Assembly: GCA_964563165.1 (NCBI GenBank)
Contig: CAZLWA010000078.1
Location: 1-64,000, forward strand
From: CAZLWA01 sp964563165
GTDB taxonomy: Bacteria; CLD3; SB21
Length of the DNA stretch: 64,000 nt
Reading direction: 5' to 3'
In this document: positions 49,879-59,218 of the stretch, in pieces
Position numbering within the stretch: the stretch's first letter is position 1
Layout of the letters: each line of letters opens with the position of its first letter
Program-made: the position numbers and the translations under genes
The notes under the pieces: generated by a model
The model's input: the letters and a program-made list of their open reading frames with translations, nothing else
Database searches by the model: none
Told to the model about the DNA's origin: nothing

Positions 49879-52456
49879 TTTCAAGCCTCCGGCAAATTTC
49901 TTTCCGGATTTCTTCCTGTTTCTCGATCGAATTGATCTTGTTTCCCGTATGATCCAGGACGTAGAAACAGTCTGCCGCCCCATCCAGACGCGTGCCGATC
50001 TTAGCCGAATAAATATTCAATCCAAGGTCCGACAATGCCTGTGTCATCAAATAGAGGAGTCCCACGCGGTCTGCCGTGAAAATGTCAATGATGGTAAACT
50101 TCCTGTTGTCTTCGAAATAGATTTCCGTTTCCGTTTCATGAAATTTCAGCCGCTTCCATCGCGTCTTTAACTTCTCCAATTGCGGTTTGATATCCTGTCC
50201 GCCGATCAGAATATCTTTCAAAAGCTTTTCCATATTTTGTTTTTGAGCGGAGGACAGCGGCGTATGCGAGGGAAAATTAGCCACGCGAAATTGATCGATG
50301 ATGATGCCGTCGGTGCGCGTGTAAACCTCCGCATCCAGGATACTCACGTCGCACACCGCCATCACGGCGCATATTTGCGAAAGGCGGTAAGGCAGGTCCG
50401 TGGTGATGATCAGCGTCTCGGTAAAACTATTTTTGTCATTGAAGGTCACTTGCAGGGAATCGGAAAGCTGTATCCGGTCGTAATTTATTTCTTCCCAATC
50501 CGGCTCAGAGGCACCGGCTTCGTGCCTATTCTTCAAATACCGGTCGGCCTTGATAAAAAGCTCCTGAAGCAAAGCGGCTTTCCACTCCGTCCACACAGCC
50601 GGGTTGGCGGCGGACATGTCTGCAAACGTAAGCAAATAAAGCATCCTCAGCCATCGGCGATTGCCAACGAGGTTTCCGAACTCGGAAACGGTTTCCGTAT
50701 CCTTCAAATTTCTTCGAAACGCGAGCTGTTCCATCCTCAGGTGATTCAAGATCAGGAAATAAACGGCATCCGCATTTTCTTCATACTGCAGGCGCTGAAA
50801 AATAGTTCTGGCCAGGTCGGCGCCGATGAGCGAATGGTCTCCGCCGCGCGATTTACCGATGTCGTGGAGGAACACGGCCCAATACAATTGATATTTCTCG
50901 AACAGCGACAATTCCCTGTAGACCTCCCGCAGCGTGCTCAGGGAATCGCTGGCGGAGGCGGGTTCCTCAAAAAATAATTTTTCAAGCTGATGTACGGCGA
51001 CGATCAAATGCTCATCCGTAGTATACGCGTGATAGACGTTGTAGTTGTAATGCGCATCGATAAACCCGAATTCCGGAATATAGTTTTCGAGAAATCCCAG
51101 GTCGTGCATGTGTTTAAGCATGGCGCCGACCTGTCCTTCGAATTTCCAGATTTCAAGAAAGTCGTGCGCGATTTCCCTGGAGTGGATAAACGTATCGTCC
51201 ACTAGATGCAGATGCTCGCGGACGGCTGTTTGAAGCTGTTCACTGAGCGGCGCGCGGTATTTTTGTGCGTATAAGAATATTTTCATCATGAGCGGCGGCC
51301 GGTCGGCCAATCTGCGCCCGGCATCCTGCGTGCAGTATAACCTGGAGTCCGCTTCGTTAATAAAACAATCATTTTCAATGAATATTTTTTTTGAGGACGT
51401 GAGGGCGCTGTGCGTGATGCTGTGTTTCAGTTTTTCGCCGATCAGCGCGGTTAGGTTGGCAATCGTCCGCGTGTGCCTGTAAAAATCGCGCATGAACCGT
51501 TCCACCCCCTTGGTATCCGGATGGTCCGTGTAGCCCATCCTTTCAGCGGCGCGCGATTGCATCGGATACGACAACACATCGTCCCTTCGCTGGGCCAGCC
51601 GGTGCAATGTATTTCGAGTTCGCATCAGGAAGTCGAACGACTGCAGCGCCGGCTGAAAATAACTGTCAGCCAGGAATCGGGTGCGAACGAGTTCCTGTAC
51701 CGCATTCACACACCGCGACGCAGCCTCTTCAGCACCAGATTCACCGGTAATAAGCCGGGCGCGTGTGATCCAAAAACACGTATGCATATCGCGCAGACCG
51801 CCCGCGCCTTCCTTGAGGTGCGGCTCGAGCATCCGGCCGGAATTCCCGAACCGTTCATGCCGTTTTTCCATCAGCGCCAGCCGTGCAAGAATAAACGCGT
51901 CGGCATTTGCTGTAAAAATAATTTCACGAACCAGCGTTTGAAATTCATGATAGCAGTCCTGACTTCCGGAAAGAAATCGCGCCTCGAGAAAGGAGGTCTT
52001 GATATCAATGTCTTTTTCGGCGAGTGCCGAGCATGCGTCGAGCACGCGCACGCTGTGTCCTACCTCCAGCCCGATGTCCCAGAGATATTTAACGAGCCTG
52101 TGAATTTGTTTCCTGATAGCTGCCGTTTCAGAGGCTGAATTATTTTTATAAATAAAATTAATATCGATGTCCGAAAAGACGTTTAGCTCCCTGCGGCCGT
52201 ACCCGCCGAGCGCCACGACACAGAAATTCAGGGATGCACGTCGTTCATCGGTAAGTAAAGAATTAAAAATATTTGTAATGACGGCGTCGTGAAAGTCAAC
52301 CAAGCGACCGGACAGCTCCAGGCCGGACTCTGCAGAGGGAACGTCCGTCATTGATTGCTTATGCAGAATGAAGCGGGACTTGATCTCAGAAGGGGATGAA
52401 TAGTCTATGGACGAAAAAAAGTCTTCGTAAACGTTTTCATCAGGATTGCGGTTCAT
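49871..52456 (-). CDS. glnD: [Protein-PII] uridylyltransferase/uridylyl-removing enzyme
   Basis: GlnD adds and removes UMP on PII proteins according to glutamine and so relays nitrogen status. The 861-residue product has the full plan: nucleotidyltransferase with ALGGYGRRELNVFSDIDINFIY (about residue 80-100), a central helical domain, an HD domain with VFLHDIGKSRGGDHSLIG (near residue 529) and two C-terminal ACT domains (EIYFEDNRKFTIIDIFTADRVGLLYLMTQAL). The reading frame starts with ATG at 52456, within the last 17 bp of the dedA gene. No glnB or amtB is in the window. Confidence 0.95.
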   Translation of the reverse strand: MNRNPDENVYEDFFSSIDYSSPSEIKSRFILHKQSMTDVPSAESGLELSGRLVDFHDAVITNIFNSLLTDERRASLNFCVVALGGYGRRELNVFSDIDINFIYKNNSASETAAIRKQIHRLVKYLWDIGLEVGHSVRVLDACSALAEKDIDIKTSFLEARFLSGSQDCYHEFQTLVREIIFTANADAFILARLALMEKRHERFGNSGRMLEPHLKEGAGGLRDMHTCFWITRARLITGESGAEEAASRCVNAVQELVRTRFLADSYFQPALQSFDFLMRTRNTLHRLAQRRDDVLSYPMQSRAAERMGYTDHPDTKGVERFMRDFYRHTRTIANLTALIGEKLKHSITHSALTSSKKIFIENDCFINEADSRLYCTQDAGRRLADRPPLMMKIFLYAQKYRAPLSEQLQTAVREHLHLVDDTFIHSREIAHDFLEIWKFEGQVGAMLKHMHDLGFLENYIPEFGFIDAHYNYNVYHAYTTDEHLIVAVHQLEKLFFEEPASASDSLSTLREVYRELSLFEKYQLYWAVFLHDIGKSRGGDHSLIGADLARTIFQRLQYEENADAVYFLILNHLRMEQLAFRRNLKDTETVSEFGNLVGNRRWLRMLYLLTFADMSAANPAVWTEWKAALLQELFIKADRYLKNRHEAGASEPDWEEINYDRIQLSDSLQVTFNDKNSFTETLIITTDLPYRLSQICAVMAVCDVSILDAEVYTRTDGIIIDQFRVANFPSHTPLSSAQKQNMEKLLKDILIGGQDIKPQLEKLKTRWKRLKFHETETEIYFEDNRKFTIIDIFTADRVGLLYLMTQALSDLGLNIYSAKIGTRLDGAADCFYVLDHTGNKINSIEKQEEIRKEICRRLENN

Positions 52457-53087
52457 GCGTTTCGGATTTCATTTTGTTATAGCGGTAAATTTTTCGTCCA
52501 ACTATGAAAATCACCGCGAGGATTAGAATGCTAAAGACGATTTTGTTGTAGCGGCCCATGATCTCGCCAAAATATTTCCAATTGTCGCCGAGTACGTATC
52601 CCATGTAAATCAATACGCCATCCCACATGCACGCGCTCAGAAAGGCGAGCGGCATAATTTTGGTTCGCTGCAAATGGGTCATGCCGGCAAAAATAGAAAT
52701 TACGGAGCGGAATCCGCTGAGAAAGCGGTTAAACAGGATGAGCCAATAACCGTGCTTATGGAACCAGGACTCCGTTTTTTCAAAACTTTCTTTTGAGAAG
52801 AACTTAAAATTGCGCCTTATAAAAAAATCTTTCCCGAAAGCGCGGCCGACATAGTACATAGTCATAAAACCGGAAAGATTGCCGGCCGTAGCAATCAGAA
52901 AGGTCGCAAAATAGTTCAAGCGTCCCATGCCGACCATCGTTGCCGCAAATACCGTGACCATATCACCCGGAATCGGCGGAATGCAATTTTCTAAAAACCC
53001 GCTCAGAAAAATGATAGCATAGATCCAAATCGTATCCAGATCTTTGATCGCATCTAAATAATGTTCCAGATTTAGATTTTCAAACAT
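52440..53087 (-). CDS. DedA-family membrane protein
   Basis: The 215-residue product has five to six membrane segments and the DedA features: LENCIPPIPGDMVTVFAA, the polar GRAFGKDFFIRRNFKFF loop, WFHKHGYWLILFNRFLSGFRSVISIFAGMTH with the family F..RF.PG.R pattern (here FNRFLSGFRS), and a last helix. DedA proteins move lipids, possibly undecaprenyl phosphate, across the inner membrane. It overlaps the start of glnD by 17 bp, a coupling of unclear meaning. Confidence 0.92.
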   Translation of the reverse strand: MFENLNLEHYLDAIKDLDTIWIYAIIFLSGFLENCIPPIPGDMVTVFAATMVGMGRLNYFATFLIATAGNLSGFMTMYYVGRAFGKDFFIRRNFKFFSKESFEKTESWFHKHGYWLILFNRFLSGFRSVISIFAGMTHLQRTKIMPLAFLSACMWDGVLIYMGYVLGDNWKYFGEIMGRYNKIVFSILILAVIFIVGRKIYRYNKMKSETHEPQS

Positions 53088-53154
53088 TTCTAAAATTCCT
53101 GAAAGGCAAAGCCGGGAGTTTCAAATTGTATATTTACAGGGCGCCGGTTGAAAA

Positions 53155-54036
53155 TTATTCTACATTCTGAATTTGTTCGCGCAGCTTTTCCAATTCTTCC
53201 TTGATGGCTACCACGGTATGGATGACTTCGGACTGGGAGGACTTTGAGCCCAGGGTGTTGGCTTCGCGGCCCATCTCCTGCGTGATGAAATTCAATTTAC
53301 GGCCTATCTGCGTCTGAGGTCCTGAGATGAGGTCGGTGAACATTTTGTTATGACTGCGGAACCTAACGAGTTCTTCCGTGATGTCCACCTTGTCGGCAAT
53401 GATGGCCAATTCCAATTCCAATCGCTGCGGATCGAAATCCGTACGCTCCAGCAGTTTGCGCACCCGCTCGCGCAGTTTGGCGAGTTCTTCCGGCACGGCG
53501 GTCTTTGATAATTCCGTAACCTTATCCAAATGTCTTTCTACGGCCTGCACGCGCGCCAGCAGATCGTTCCCCAGCGCCCGGCCCTCTTCCTTACGCATGA
53601 TATTCAACTCATCGATCGCTTCATTCAAACACGTTAAAATATTTTTCCACAATGCGTCGCCGGTTTCATCGCCTCCGCCGTTGACAAATATGTCGCCGAA
53701 ATTCAGGATATGCTCCAGTCTCACTTCCCCGGATAAGCCCGCTTTGGCTGAGGCTTCGCGAAGCATCGCGGCGTACTGACGAACCGTCTCGTGATCGATC
53801 TTGGAGTTTGTCAGGGACAGTTCATTGGATTGAATGACAACGTTGACCGTGATCTTTCCGCGATCCAACTTTTTCTTGAGAAATTCTTTTACTTCATTTT
53901 CCTTGTAAAGAAACACGCGCGGCGCTTTAAAGGTCAGGTCCAGATAGCGGCTGTTCAGCGAGCGAATTTCAATAGACACCGTCGTTCCGCCGAAAATTTT
54001 TTCACATTTTCCGAATCCCGTCATACTGTAGATCAT
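53155..54036 (-). CDS. yicC: YicC family endoribonuclease
   Basis: YicC proteins are endoribonucleases of a distinct family that act on RNA 3' structures in stress control. The 293-residue product begins MIYSMTGFGKCE (family MIRSMTGFG), has EIRSLNSRYLDLTFKAPR and LKKKLDRGKITVNV in the N domain, and ends with the C domain TDFDPQRLELELAIIADKVDITEELVRFRSHN and KLNFITQEMGREANTLGSKS. Either ATG 54042 or 54036 is possible; the second gives the family N-terminus. Confidence 0.93.
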   Translation of the reverse strand: MIYSMTGFGKCEKIFGGTTVSIEIRSLNSRYLDLTFKAPRVFLYKENEVKEFLKKKLDRGKITVNVVIQSNELSLTNSKIDHETVRQYAAMLREASAKAGLSGEVRLEHILNFGDIFVNGGGDETGDALWKNILTCLNEAIDELNIMRKEEGRALGNDLLARVQAVERHLDKVTELSKTAVPEELAKLRERVRKLLERTDFDPQRLELELAIIADKVDITEELVRFRSHNKMFTDLISGPQTQIGRKLNFITQEMGREANTLGSKSSQSEVIHTVVAIKEELEKLREQIQNVE

Positions 54037-54068
54037 AGGCATCTCTCTCCATATATGAGTATCTGTTT

Positions 54069-54165
54069 AGCTGTCAGCAGTCAGCTTTCAGCGGTCAGCT
54101 TAAAATCTGAATTTTGAATGCTGAATTTTAGCGTCAAACGCTTGTTGCTGATAGCTGATCGCTGA
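54069..54165. repeat. Heptamer-phased composite tract before yicC
   Basis: Three blocks each keep a 7-bp period: AGCTGTC, AGCAGTC, AGCTTTC, AGCGGTC at 54069-54096; CTGAATT, TTGAATG, CTGAATT at 54107-54127; TTGCTGA, TAGCTGA, TCGCTGA at 54145-54165. The words share CTGA or GTC cores. Confidence 0.78.
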
Positions 54166-54212
54166 ATTTCGACTTTCTCCGTGACTCTGTGGTTATGATA
54201 CGACTTTCAATA

Positions 54213-55190
54213 CTATTTTCCGAATCGTTTCTGATGCCATTGCCACGCGGCCTCTACAATGATCTCCAGGTCAGGGAATTGCGGCTTCCATCCCAGGACG
54301 GCTTTTGCTTTTTCCGAACTTGAGATCAACACGGCCGGATCGCCCGCGCGGCGGGCTCCCTTCAGAATTTCGATTTTGCAGCGCGTGATGTTTTTGGCAG
54401 CCGTTATCACTTCCAGGACCGAGGACCCGGACCCGTTTCCGAGATTAAAAAAATTACTTTCATTTGTTTCGATCACATATTGCAACGCGGAGGCGTGAGC
54501 ATGAGCCAGATCCGCCACATGGATATAATCACGGATGCACGTCCCGTCCGGAGTTGCATAATCAGATCCATATACGGTAATGTTCTTTCTTTTTCCCGCG
54601 GCCGCATCCAAAACCAGAGGAATCAAATGCGTTTCGGGATCGTGGTCTTCACCGATGCCGCCCTCCGGATCGGCGCCAGCCGCGTTGAAGTAGCGCAGCG
54701 AAACGGATTTGAGCCCGTAGGCGTGGTCGTAGTCCTTCAATATTTTTTCAATCATCCATTTCGTCCGTCCGTAAGGATTGGAAGGCGTTTGCGGATGATC
54801 TTCCGTAATCGGAATCGTGAGCGGCTCGCCGTACGTCGCGCACGATGAGGAAAAGACAAATCGGTTTATACCCGCGGTTCTCATGGCATCGAGCAAATTC
54901 AGGGTCGACATCAGGTTGTTGCGGTAGTACTTCGCGGGATCTTCTACCGATTCGCCCACGTAGGCGTAGGCGGCAAAATGCATGACCGCATCAATTCTAT
55001 TCTTTTCAAAAATTGTTTTCAACAGGGCGGAGTCCGCTACATCACCGATGGTGAGTTCCTGTGCATCCACAAACTCGCGATGACCGTACACCAGGTTATC
55101 CAGGACTAATGTCTGAAATCCCGCGCGTTTCAACTGCCGCACGGCGTGCGACCCGACATACCCGGCTCCTCCGGTTACCAATATCTTCAC
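54213..55190 (-). CDS. galE: UDP-glucose 4-epimerase
   Basis: GalE interconverts UDP-glucose and UDP-galactose for exopolysaccharide or LPS building. The 325-residue product has the NAD site VTGGAGYVGSHAVRQL, the SSSCATYG serine, the catalytic YxxxK in NPYGRTKWMIEKIL, and RYFNAAGADPEGGIGEDHDPETHLIPL, a strong GalE signature, with VYGSDYATPDGTCIRDYIHVADLAHAH. The GTG at 55190 is favoured by GGAG 5 nt upstream, giving a VKILVTGG N-terminus; an upstream GTG at 55208 is weaker. Confidence 0.94.
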   Translation of the reverse strand: MKILVTGGAGYVGSHAVRQLKRAGFQTLVLDNLVYGHREFVDAQELTIGDVADSALLKTIFEKNRIDAVMHFAAYAYVGESVEDPAKYYRNNLMSTLNLLDAMRTAGINRFVFSSSCATYGEPLTIPITEDHPQTPSNPYGRTKWMIEKILKDYDHAYGLKSVSLRYFNAAGADPEGGIGEDHDPETHLIPLVLDAAAGKRKNITVYGSDYATPDGTCIRDYIHVADLAHAHASALQYVIETNESNFFNLGNGSGSSVLEVITAAKNITRCKIEILKGARRAGDPAVLISSSEKAKAVLGWKPQFPDLEIIVEAAWQWHQKRFGK

Positions 55191-55234
55191 GGATTCTCCA
55201 ACATTCACTGAGGGTTTAGAGTTGTCTTAATGCG

Positions 55235-55726
55235 TCAGCGGAAATTATCAAACTGCATGGCGAAATCGAACTCTTTTTCTTTCAGCATTTTAATAATAGC
55301 CTGCAGATCGTCGATACTCTTTCCCGATACGCGTACCTGATCGCCTTGAATGGAAGCCTGCACTTTCATCTTGGTGTCTTTGATCGTCGCTACGATTTTT
55401 TTGGCGTATTCCTGTTCGATGCCTTGCTGTAATTTGATTTTCATGCGAACGGTTCCGCCGGCAGCTTCCTCCTGATTCCCGTACTTTAGTGCTTTGAGGG
55501 GAATGCCTCGCTTGATCATCCGGTTTTGCAGAATATCAATGACGGCTTTCATTTTAAAGTCATCGTCGGAAATAATCGTGATCTCGTCCTTGGTTAATTC
55601 AATCGTACTCTTGCTTCCTTTAAAGTCATAACGCGTCGCAATTTCCTTGGTGGCCTGCTGGATCGCGTTGGTCATTTCCTGCATATCGATCTTAGAAACA
55701 ACATCGAAAGTATGTGCGTCTGCCAT
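55235..55726 (-). CDS. yajQ: YajQ-family cyclic-di-GMP/nucleotide-binding protein
   Basis: The 163-residue product is a typical YajQ (UPF0234): TFDVVSKIDMQEMTNAIQQA at the N-terminus, IATRYDFKGSKSTIEL, LKYGNQEEAAGGTVRMKIKLQQGI and the end VRVSGKSIDDLQAIIKMLKEKEFDFAMQFDNFR. YajQ binds nucleic acid and c-di-GMP and in some bacteria acts in gene control. The length and conserved blocks are exact. The upstream palindrome at 55802 separates it from the rRNA methyltransferase gene. Confidence 0.96.
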   Translation of the reverse strand: MADAHTFDVVSKIDMQEMTNAIQQATKEIATRYDFKGSKSTIELTKDEITIISDDDFKMKAVIDILQNRMIKRGIPLKALKYGNQEEAAGGTVRMKIKLQQGIEQEYAKKIVATIKDTKMKVQASIQGDQVRVSGKSIDDLQAIIKMLKEKEFDFAMQFDNFR

Positions 55727-55801
55727 GGTTTCTCCTGTTCGCTAACGACCGTCAATATAAAAACAAATGAGCAACAACACAAAGGAATTGGTATCAGCAC
55801 A

Positions 55802-55834
55802 AGACTTCCCAAGTCTTTAAGACTTGGGAAGTCT
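55802..55834. repeat. Nested palindrome, 15-nt arms and TTA loop (perfect)
   Basis: AGACTTCCCAAGTCT (55802-55816), loop TTA, then AGACTTGGGAAGTCT (55820-55834) pair perfectly. Each arm is a palindrome in its outer six bases (AGACTT/AAGTCT). It is followed by a partial third half (CCAGGAAGTCT). Same family as 1309-1341. Confidence 0.93.
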
Positions 55835-55860
55835 AAGAACCCAGGAAGTCTCAAACGAGT

Positions 55861-57030
55861 CTAAAAAACTTCCAAAACCATACATTTTAAATACTCCGTC
55901 TCCCGCATGGTCATTAAAACAGGATGGTCTTTTGCCTGGGTGTGCCTGTCCAGAAGAACGGCGTTTTTTCCCGCGCTGAGGATGCCTTGAAGCACTGTAT
56001 TCCGGAATGTCTCCTCCTCCACGGCATGCGAGCAGCTGCAGGTAATGAGAATTCCGTTTTCGTTGAGCGCTTTTGCCGCACGGCGGTTGATCTCGCGGTA
56101 GCCTTTAACGGCGTCCTTTAATTGTGAGCGCGATTTCGCAAAAGCCGGGGGATCCAAAATGATCACGTCAAATTGTTCTTTGCGTTCATTGATCGCTTTC
56201 AATTCGTCGAACACATCAACTTTCTTAAATGAGCAGTTGTTCACATGATTGACCCGTGCATTTTCTTCGCATTGCAGAATGGCCGGCTCCGAAATATCTA
56301 ATCCGATCACTTCGCGCGCGCCGAAACGCGCCGCATGCAAAGCCCATGCACCGATGTACGAAAAACAATCCAGAACCCTTTTATCTTTGACAACATTTCT
56401 TGTGAGCAGATGGTTTTCCCTTTGATCAAGAAAGAATCCCGTTTTCTGCCCGTCGAGCAAATCCAGTTTGTATTTCATTTCTTCAATGTCCACCGTGACC
56501 CATTCCGGCAATGTGCCGAACAGGACTTTTTTTGACAATTCCAGGTTCTCCAATTTCCGGACCGAACTATCCAGCCGCGCCACCACGGCTGCGGGATCAA
56601 AGAGTTTCCTGATCACTTCCAAAATGACGTCGAGCTGCCTCTCGATTCCGCAGGTCAGGCTCTGCAGGACAAAATAATTTTCATATTTATCAAGAACCAG
56701 TCCCGGGAGACCGTCCGATTCACCAAAAACTACGCGGTACGATTTTGAATTTCCATAATAATTTTGACGGCGCCGCCACGCCGATCGAATGCGATCTTCA
56801 AAGAAGCCATAATTAATTTCTTCATGGCTGCGCGTGAGCAGGCGGACGCTGATGAGCGAATGCGGATTGACGTAGCCTATTCCCAGAAAATGCCCCTCTG
56901 CGTCCTGCAGTTCTACGATCTCTCCCGGTTCGTAATCCTTTAAATTACTTGCGATCTCATTGCTGAAGATCCATAGGTGGCCGTTTTGGATCCGGCTGTC
57001 GTGGTTATTTCTTAATTTAATAGACTTCAT
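55861..57030 (-). CDS. Class I SAM-dependent rRNA methyltransferase, RlmI-like
   Basis: The 389-residue product has an N-terminal PUA-like domain (LRNNHDSRIQNGHLWIFSNEI) and a C-terminal RsmD/RlmI-type methyltransferase with GQKTGFFLDQRENH, VLDCFSYIGAWALHAARFGAREVIGLDISEPAI, FDVIILDPPAFAKSR (the catalytic DPPAF) and LITCSCSHAV with a nearby cysteine pair. This is the RlmI pattern, m5C on 23S rRNA, although a related target is possible. The longer frame to 57084 is encoded by the repeat tract and gives no domain, so the ATG at 57030 is chosen. Confidence 0.9.
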   Translation of the reverse strand: MKSIKLRNNHDSRIQNGHLWIFSNEIASNLKDYEPGEIVELQDAEGHFLGIGYVNPHSLISVRLLTRSHEEINYGFFEDRIRSAWRRRQNYYGNSKSYRVVFGESDGLPGLVLDKYENYFVLQSLTCGIERQLDVILEVIRKLFDPAAVVARLDSSVRKLENLELSKKVLFGTLPEWVTVDIEEMKYKLDLLDGQKTGFFLDQRENHLLTRNVVKDKRVLDCFSYIGAWALHAARFGAREVIGLDISEPAILQCEENARVNHVNNCSFKKVDVFDELKAINERKEQFDVIILDPPAFAKSRSQLKDAVKGYREINRRAAKALNENGILITCSCSHAVEEETFRNTVLQGILSAGKNAVLLDRHTQAKDHPVLMTMRETEYLKCMVLEVF

Positions 57031-57043
57031 TTGACAGGAAAAA

Positions 57044-57078
57044 TTTTGAATGCTGAATTTTGAATGTTGAATTTTGAT
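57044..57078. repeat. Heptamer-phased tract (TGAATTT-type)
   Basis: TTTTGAA, TGCTGAA, TTTTGAA, TGTTGAA and TTTTGAT run in register in the leader of the RlmI-like gene. Confidence 0.85.
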
Positions 57079-57079
57079 A

Positions 57080-57139
57080 ACCACGGAGACACTGAGTCAC
57101 TGAACATTTTTTAGCTCTGTGCCTTCGTGTCTCAGTGGT
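57080..57139. repeat. CCACGGAGACACTGAG inverted repeat
   Basis: ACCACGGAGACACTGAG begins the left arm and CTCAGTGGT ends the right, with partial pairing between (57080-57103 and 57115-57139). It lies in the divergent region before lepA and is related to the elements at 2551 and 60597. Confidence 0.75.
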
Positions 57140-57167
57140 AAGAAAGTGTTTTCACCATTCAACAGAA

Positions 57168-57225
57168 ACTGATAGCTGACTGCTGATAGCTGACAGCTAT
57201 TCACTGACAACTGAAAACTAACAAC
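57168..57225. repeat. Heptamer-phased tract before lepA
   Basis: Eight heptamers in register: ACTGATA, GCTGACT, GCTGATA, GCTGACA, GCTATTC, ACTGACA, ACTGAAA and ACTAACA. The words change along the tract but the phase holds, as in the other tracts. Confidence 0.88.
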
Positions 57226-57313
57226 TTCGTGACTACATTATCAAATTAAAATTGATTTTGCAAATCCTATTTGATATATTCCCGCGCGATTTAATATTTA
57301 TTCAGGCGGCAGC

Positions 57314-59116
57314 ATGGAAACCATGGAACATATTCGAAATTTTTGTATCGTCGCTCATATCGATCACGGTAAATCCACGCTCGCGGACCGGTTGCTGGAA
57401 TACACCCACACGATCGCTAAACGCGAAATGGAAAACCAGGTGCTCGACGATATGGACCTGGAAAGAGAGCGGGGCATCACGATCAAAGCCCATGCGATCC
57501 GTATGGAATACCGTGCCAAGGACAAAACAGATTATATTCTGAATTTGATCGATACGCCGGGCCATGTGGACTTTACATACGAAGTCTCGCGGAGCCTTGC
57601 GGCATGCGAAGGCGCCATTCTCGTGGTCGACGCATCTCAGGGCATCGAAGCCCAGACGATCAGTAACCTCTATCTCGCCATTGATGCGGGCTTGCAGATC
57701 GTGCCCGTCGTAAATAAGATCGACTTGCCGAGTGCGATGCCCGAGGAAACGTGCAAGGAAATTATGGATCTCATCGGCTGTGCCCGGGAAGACATCATTC
57801 TTGCGAGTGCAAAGGCGGGGGTGGGCATCGAAGACATTTTGGAAAAGATCATCAGCGGTATTCCTGCGCCCAAAGGCGATCCGGCGAAACCGCTCAAAGC
57901 GCTGATCTTCGATTCGGTGTTCGATCCGTTCCGCGGCGCCATCGCGTACGTGCGGGTATTCGACGGTGCATTGACCAGAGGCACGCACATGAAATTTTTT
58001 TCCAATGACGTCCGCTACGACGCCGATGAGGTCGGGTATTTGCGCATGGGTAAGATCAAGTGCGACACCTTATCCTGCGGTGAGGTCGGTTACGTCGTGG
58101 GCAACGTTCGCGAGATCCATCACGTGCGCGTCGGCGACACGGTGATGGATGCGGAGAACCCGGCTCCCGAACCGCTCGAGGGATATAAAGACATCAAGCC
58201 GATGGTATTCAGCGGGATCTATCCGACGGTAAGCGATGACTTTGAGGAACTGCGCTCCTCGCTGGAAAAATTGAAACTCAACGATTCGTCCTTGATCTAT
58301 GAGCCGGAAACTTCCACGGCCCTGGGCTTCGGCTTTCGCTGCGGATTTCTCGGCCTGCTTCATATGGAAATTGTGCAGGAACGGCTGCAGCGCGAATTCA
58401 ACATCAGCATGATCACGACCGTTCCGACCGTGCGGTACAAAGTTTACAAAACAAGCGGCGAAGTCGAGGAGGTCAGCAATCCTTCGATGATGCCGAATGC
58501 CGGTGTGATCGATCATGTGGAAGAGCCTTATATCAAAGCTCAAATTATCACGCCGTCGGAATTCATCGGCAATATCATGAGCCTTGCCATGGAACGCCGC
58601 GGAGTCTATCAGAACACGCACTATATTTCTCCGACCCGCGCGGATCTGAGTTTTGAATTTCCGCTGTCGGAAATTATTTTTGATTTTTACGATAAATTGA
58701 AGTCCTCTACGCGGGGCTACGCTTCGTTTGACTACGAATATATCGATTTCAAGGAAGGGGAGCTGGTGAAACTTGATATTCTGATCAACGGCGATCCGGT
58801 GGATGCGTTCTCGGGCATCATTCACCGCGACAAGGCGTATGACTGGGGAAGAAAATTATGCGAGAAATTAAAAGATCTGATCCCGCGGCAGATGTTTGAG
58901 GTCGTGATCCAGGCGGCCATAGGCAGTAAAATTATCTCGCGCGATTCCGTTCGGGCCATGCGCAAAGATGTCACGGCAAAATGCTACGGAGGGGATATTT
59001 CGCGTAAGCGCAAGTTGCTCGAAAAGCAAAAAGAGGGCAAAAAACGAATGAAACAGGTTGGCCGCGTGGAAATTCCGCAGGAGGCGTTCTTAGCGGTGTT
59101 GAAGATCGGGGATTAA
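57314..59116 (+). CDS. lepA: Elongation factor 4 (LepA)
   Basis: LepA is a ribosome-dependent GTPase that acts during initiation and back-translocation. The 600-residue product has the G domain, HIDHGKSTLADRLL, DTPGHVDF and NKIDLPSA, domain II-IV repeats and the unique C-terminal domain ending GDISRKRKLLEKQKEGKKRMKQ then PQEAFLAVLKIGD. Residue count and end motif are typical. The frame begins at ATG 57314; a second ATG at 57323 (MEHIRN) is the more common start in relatives. Confidence 0.97.
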   Translation: METMEHIRNFCIVAHIDHGKSTLADRLLEYTHTIAKREMENQVLDDMDLERERGITIKAHAIRMEYRAKDKTDYILNLIDTPGHVDFTYEVSRSLAACEGAILVVDASQGIEAQTISNLYLAIDAGLQIVPVVNKIDLPSAMPEETCKEIMDLIGCAREDIILASAKAGVGIEDILEKIISGIPAPKGDPAKPLKALIFDSVFDPFRGAIAYVRVFDGALTRGTHMKFFSNDVRYDADEVGYLRMGKIKCDTLSCGEVGYVVGNVREIHHVRVGDTVMDAENPAPEPLEGYKDIKPMVFSGIYPTVSDDFEELRSSLEKLKLNDSSLIYEPETSTALGFGFRCGFLGLLHMEIVQERLQREFNISMITTVPTVRYKVYKTSGEVEEVSNPSMMPNAGVIDHVEEPYIKAQIITPSEFIGNIMSLAMERRGVYQNTHYISPTRADLSFEFPLSEIIFDFYDKLKSSTRGYASFDYEYIDFKEGELVKLDILINGDPVDAFSGIIHRDKAYDWGRKLCEKLKDLIPRQMFEVVIQAAIGSKIISRDSVRAMRKDVTAKCYGGDISRKRKLLEKQKEGKKRMKQVGRVEIPQEAFLAVLKIGD

Positions 59117-59218
59117 TATTTCCCACGAAACGCACGAAATAAACACGAAAAGAATATCTGTGTCATTCTGAGCCCGATATATCGGAACGATGAACCCCAA
59201 AAAAGACAAAACCAAACC

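Noticed and set aside
57031..57084. N-terminal extension of the RlmI-like protein
   Set aside because: It is encoded by the heptamer tract, and the domain begins at the ATG at 57030.
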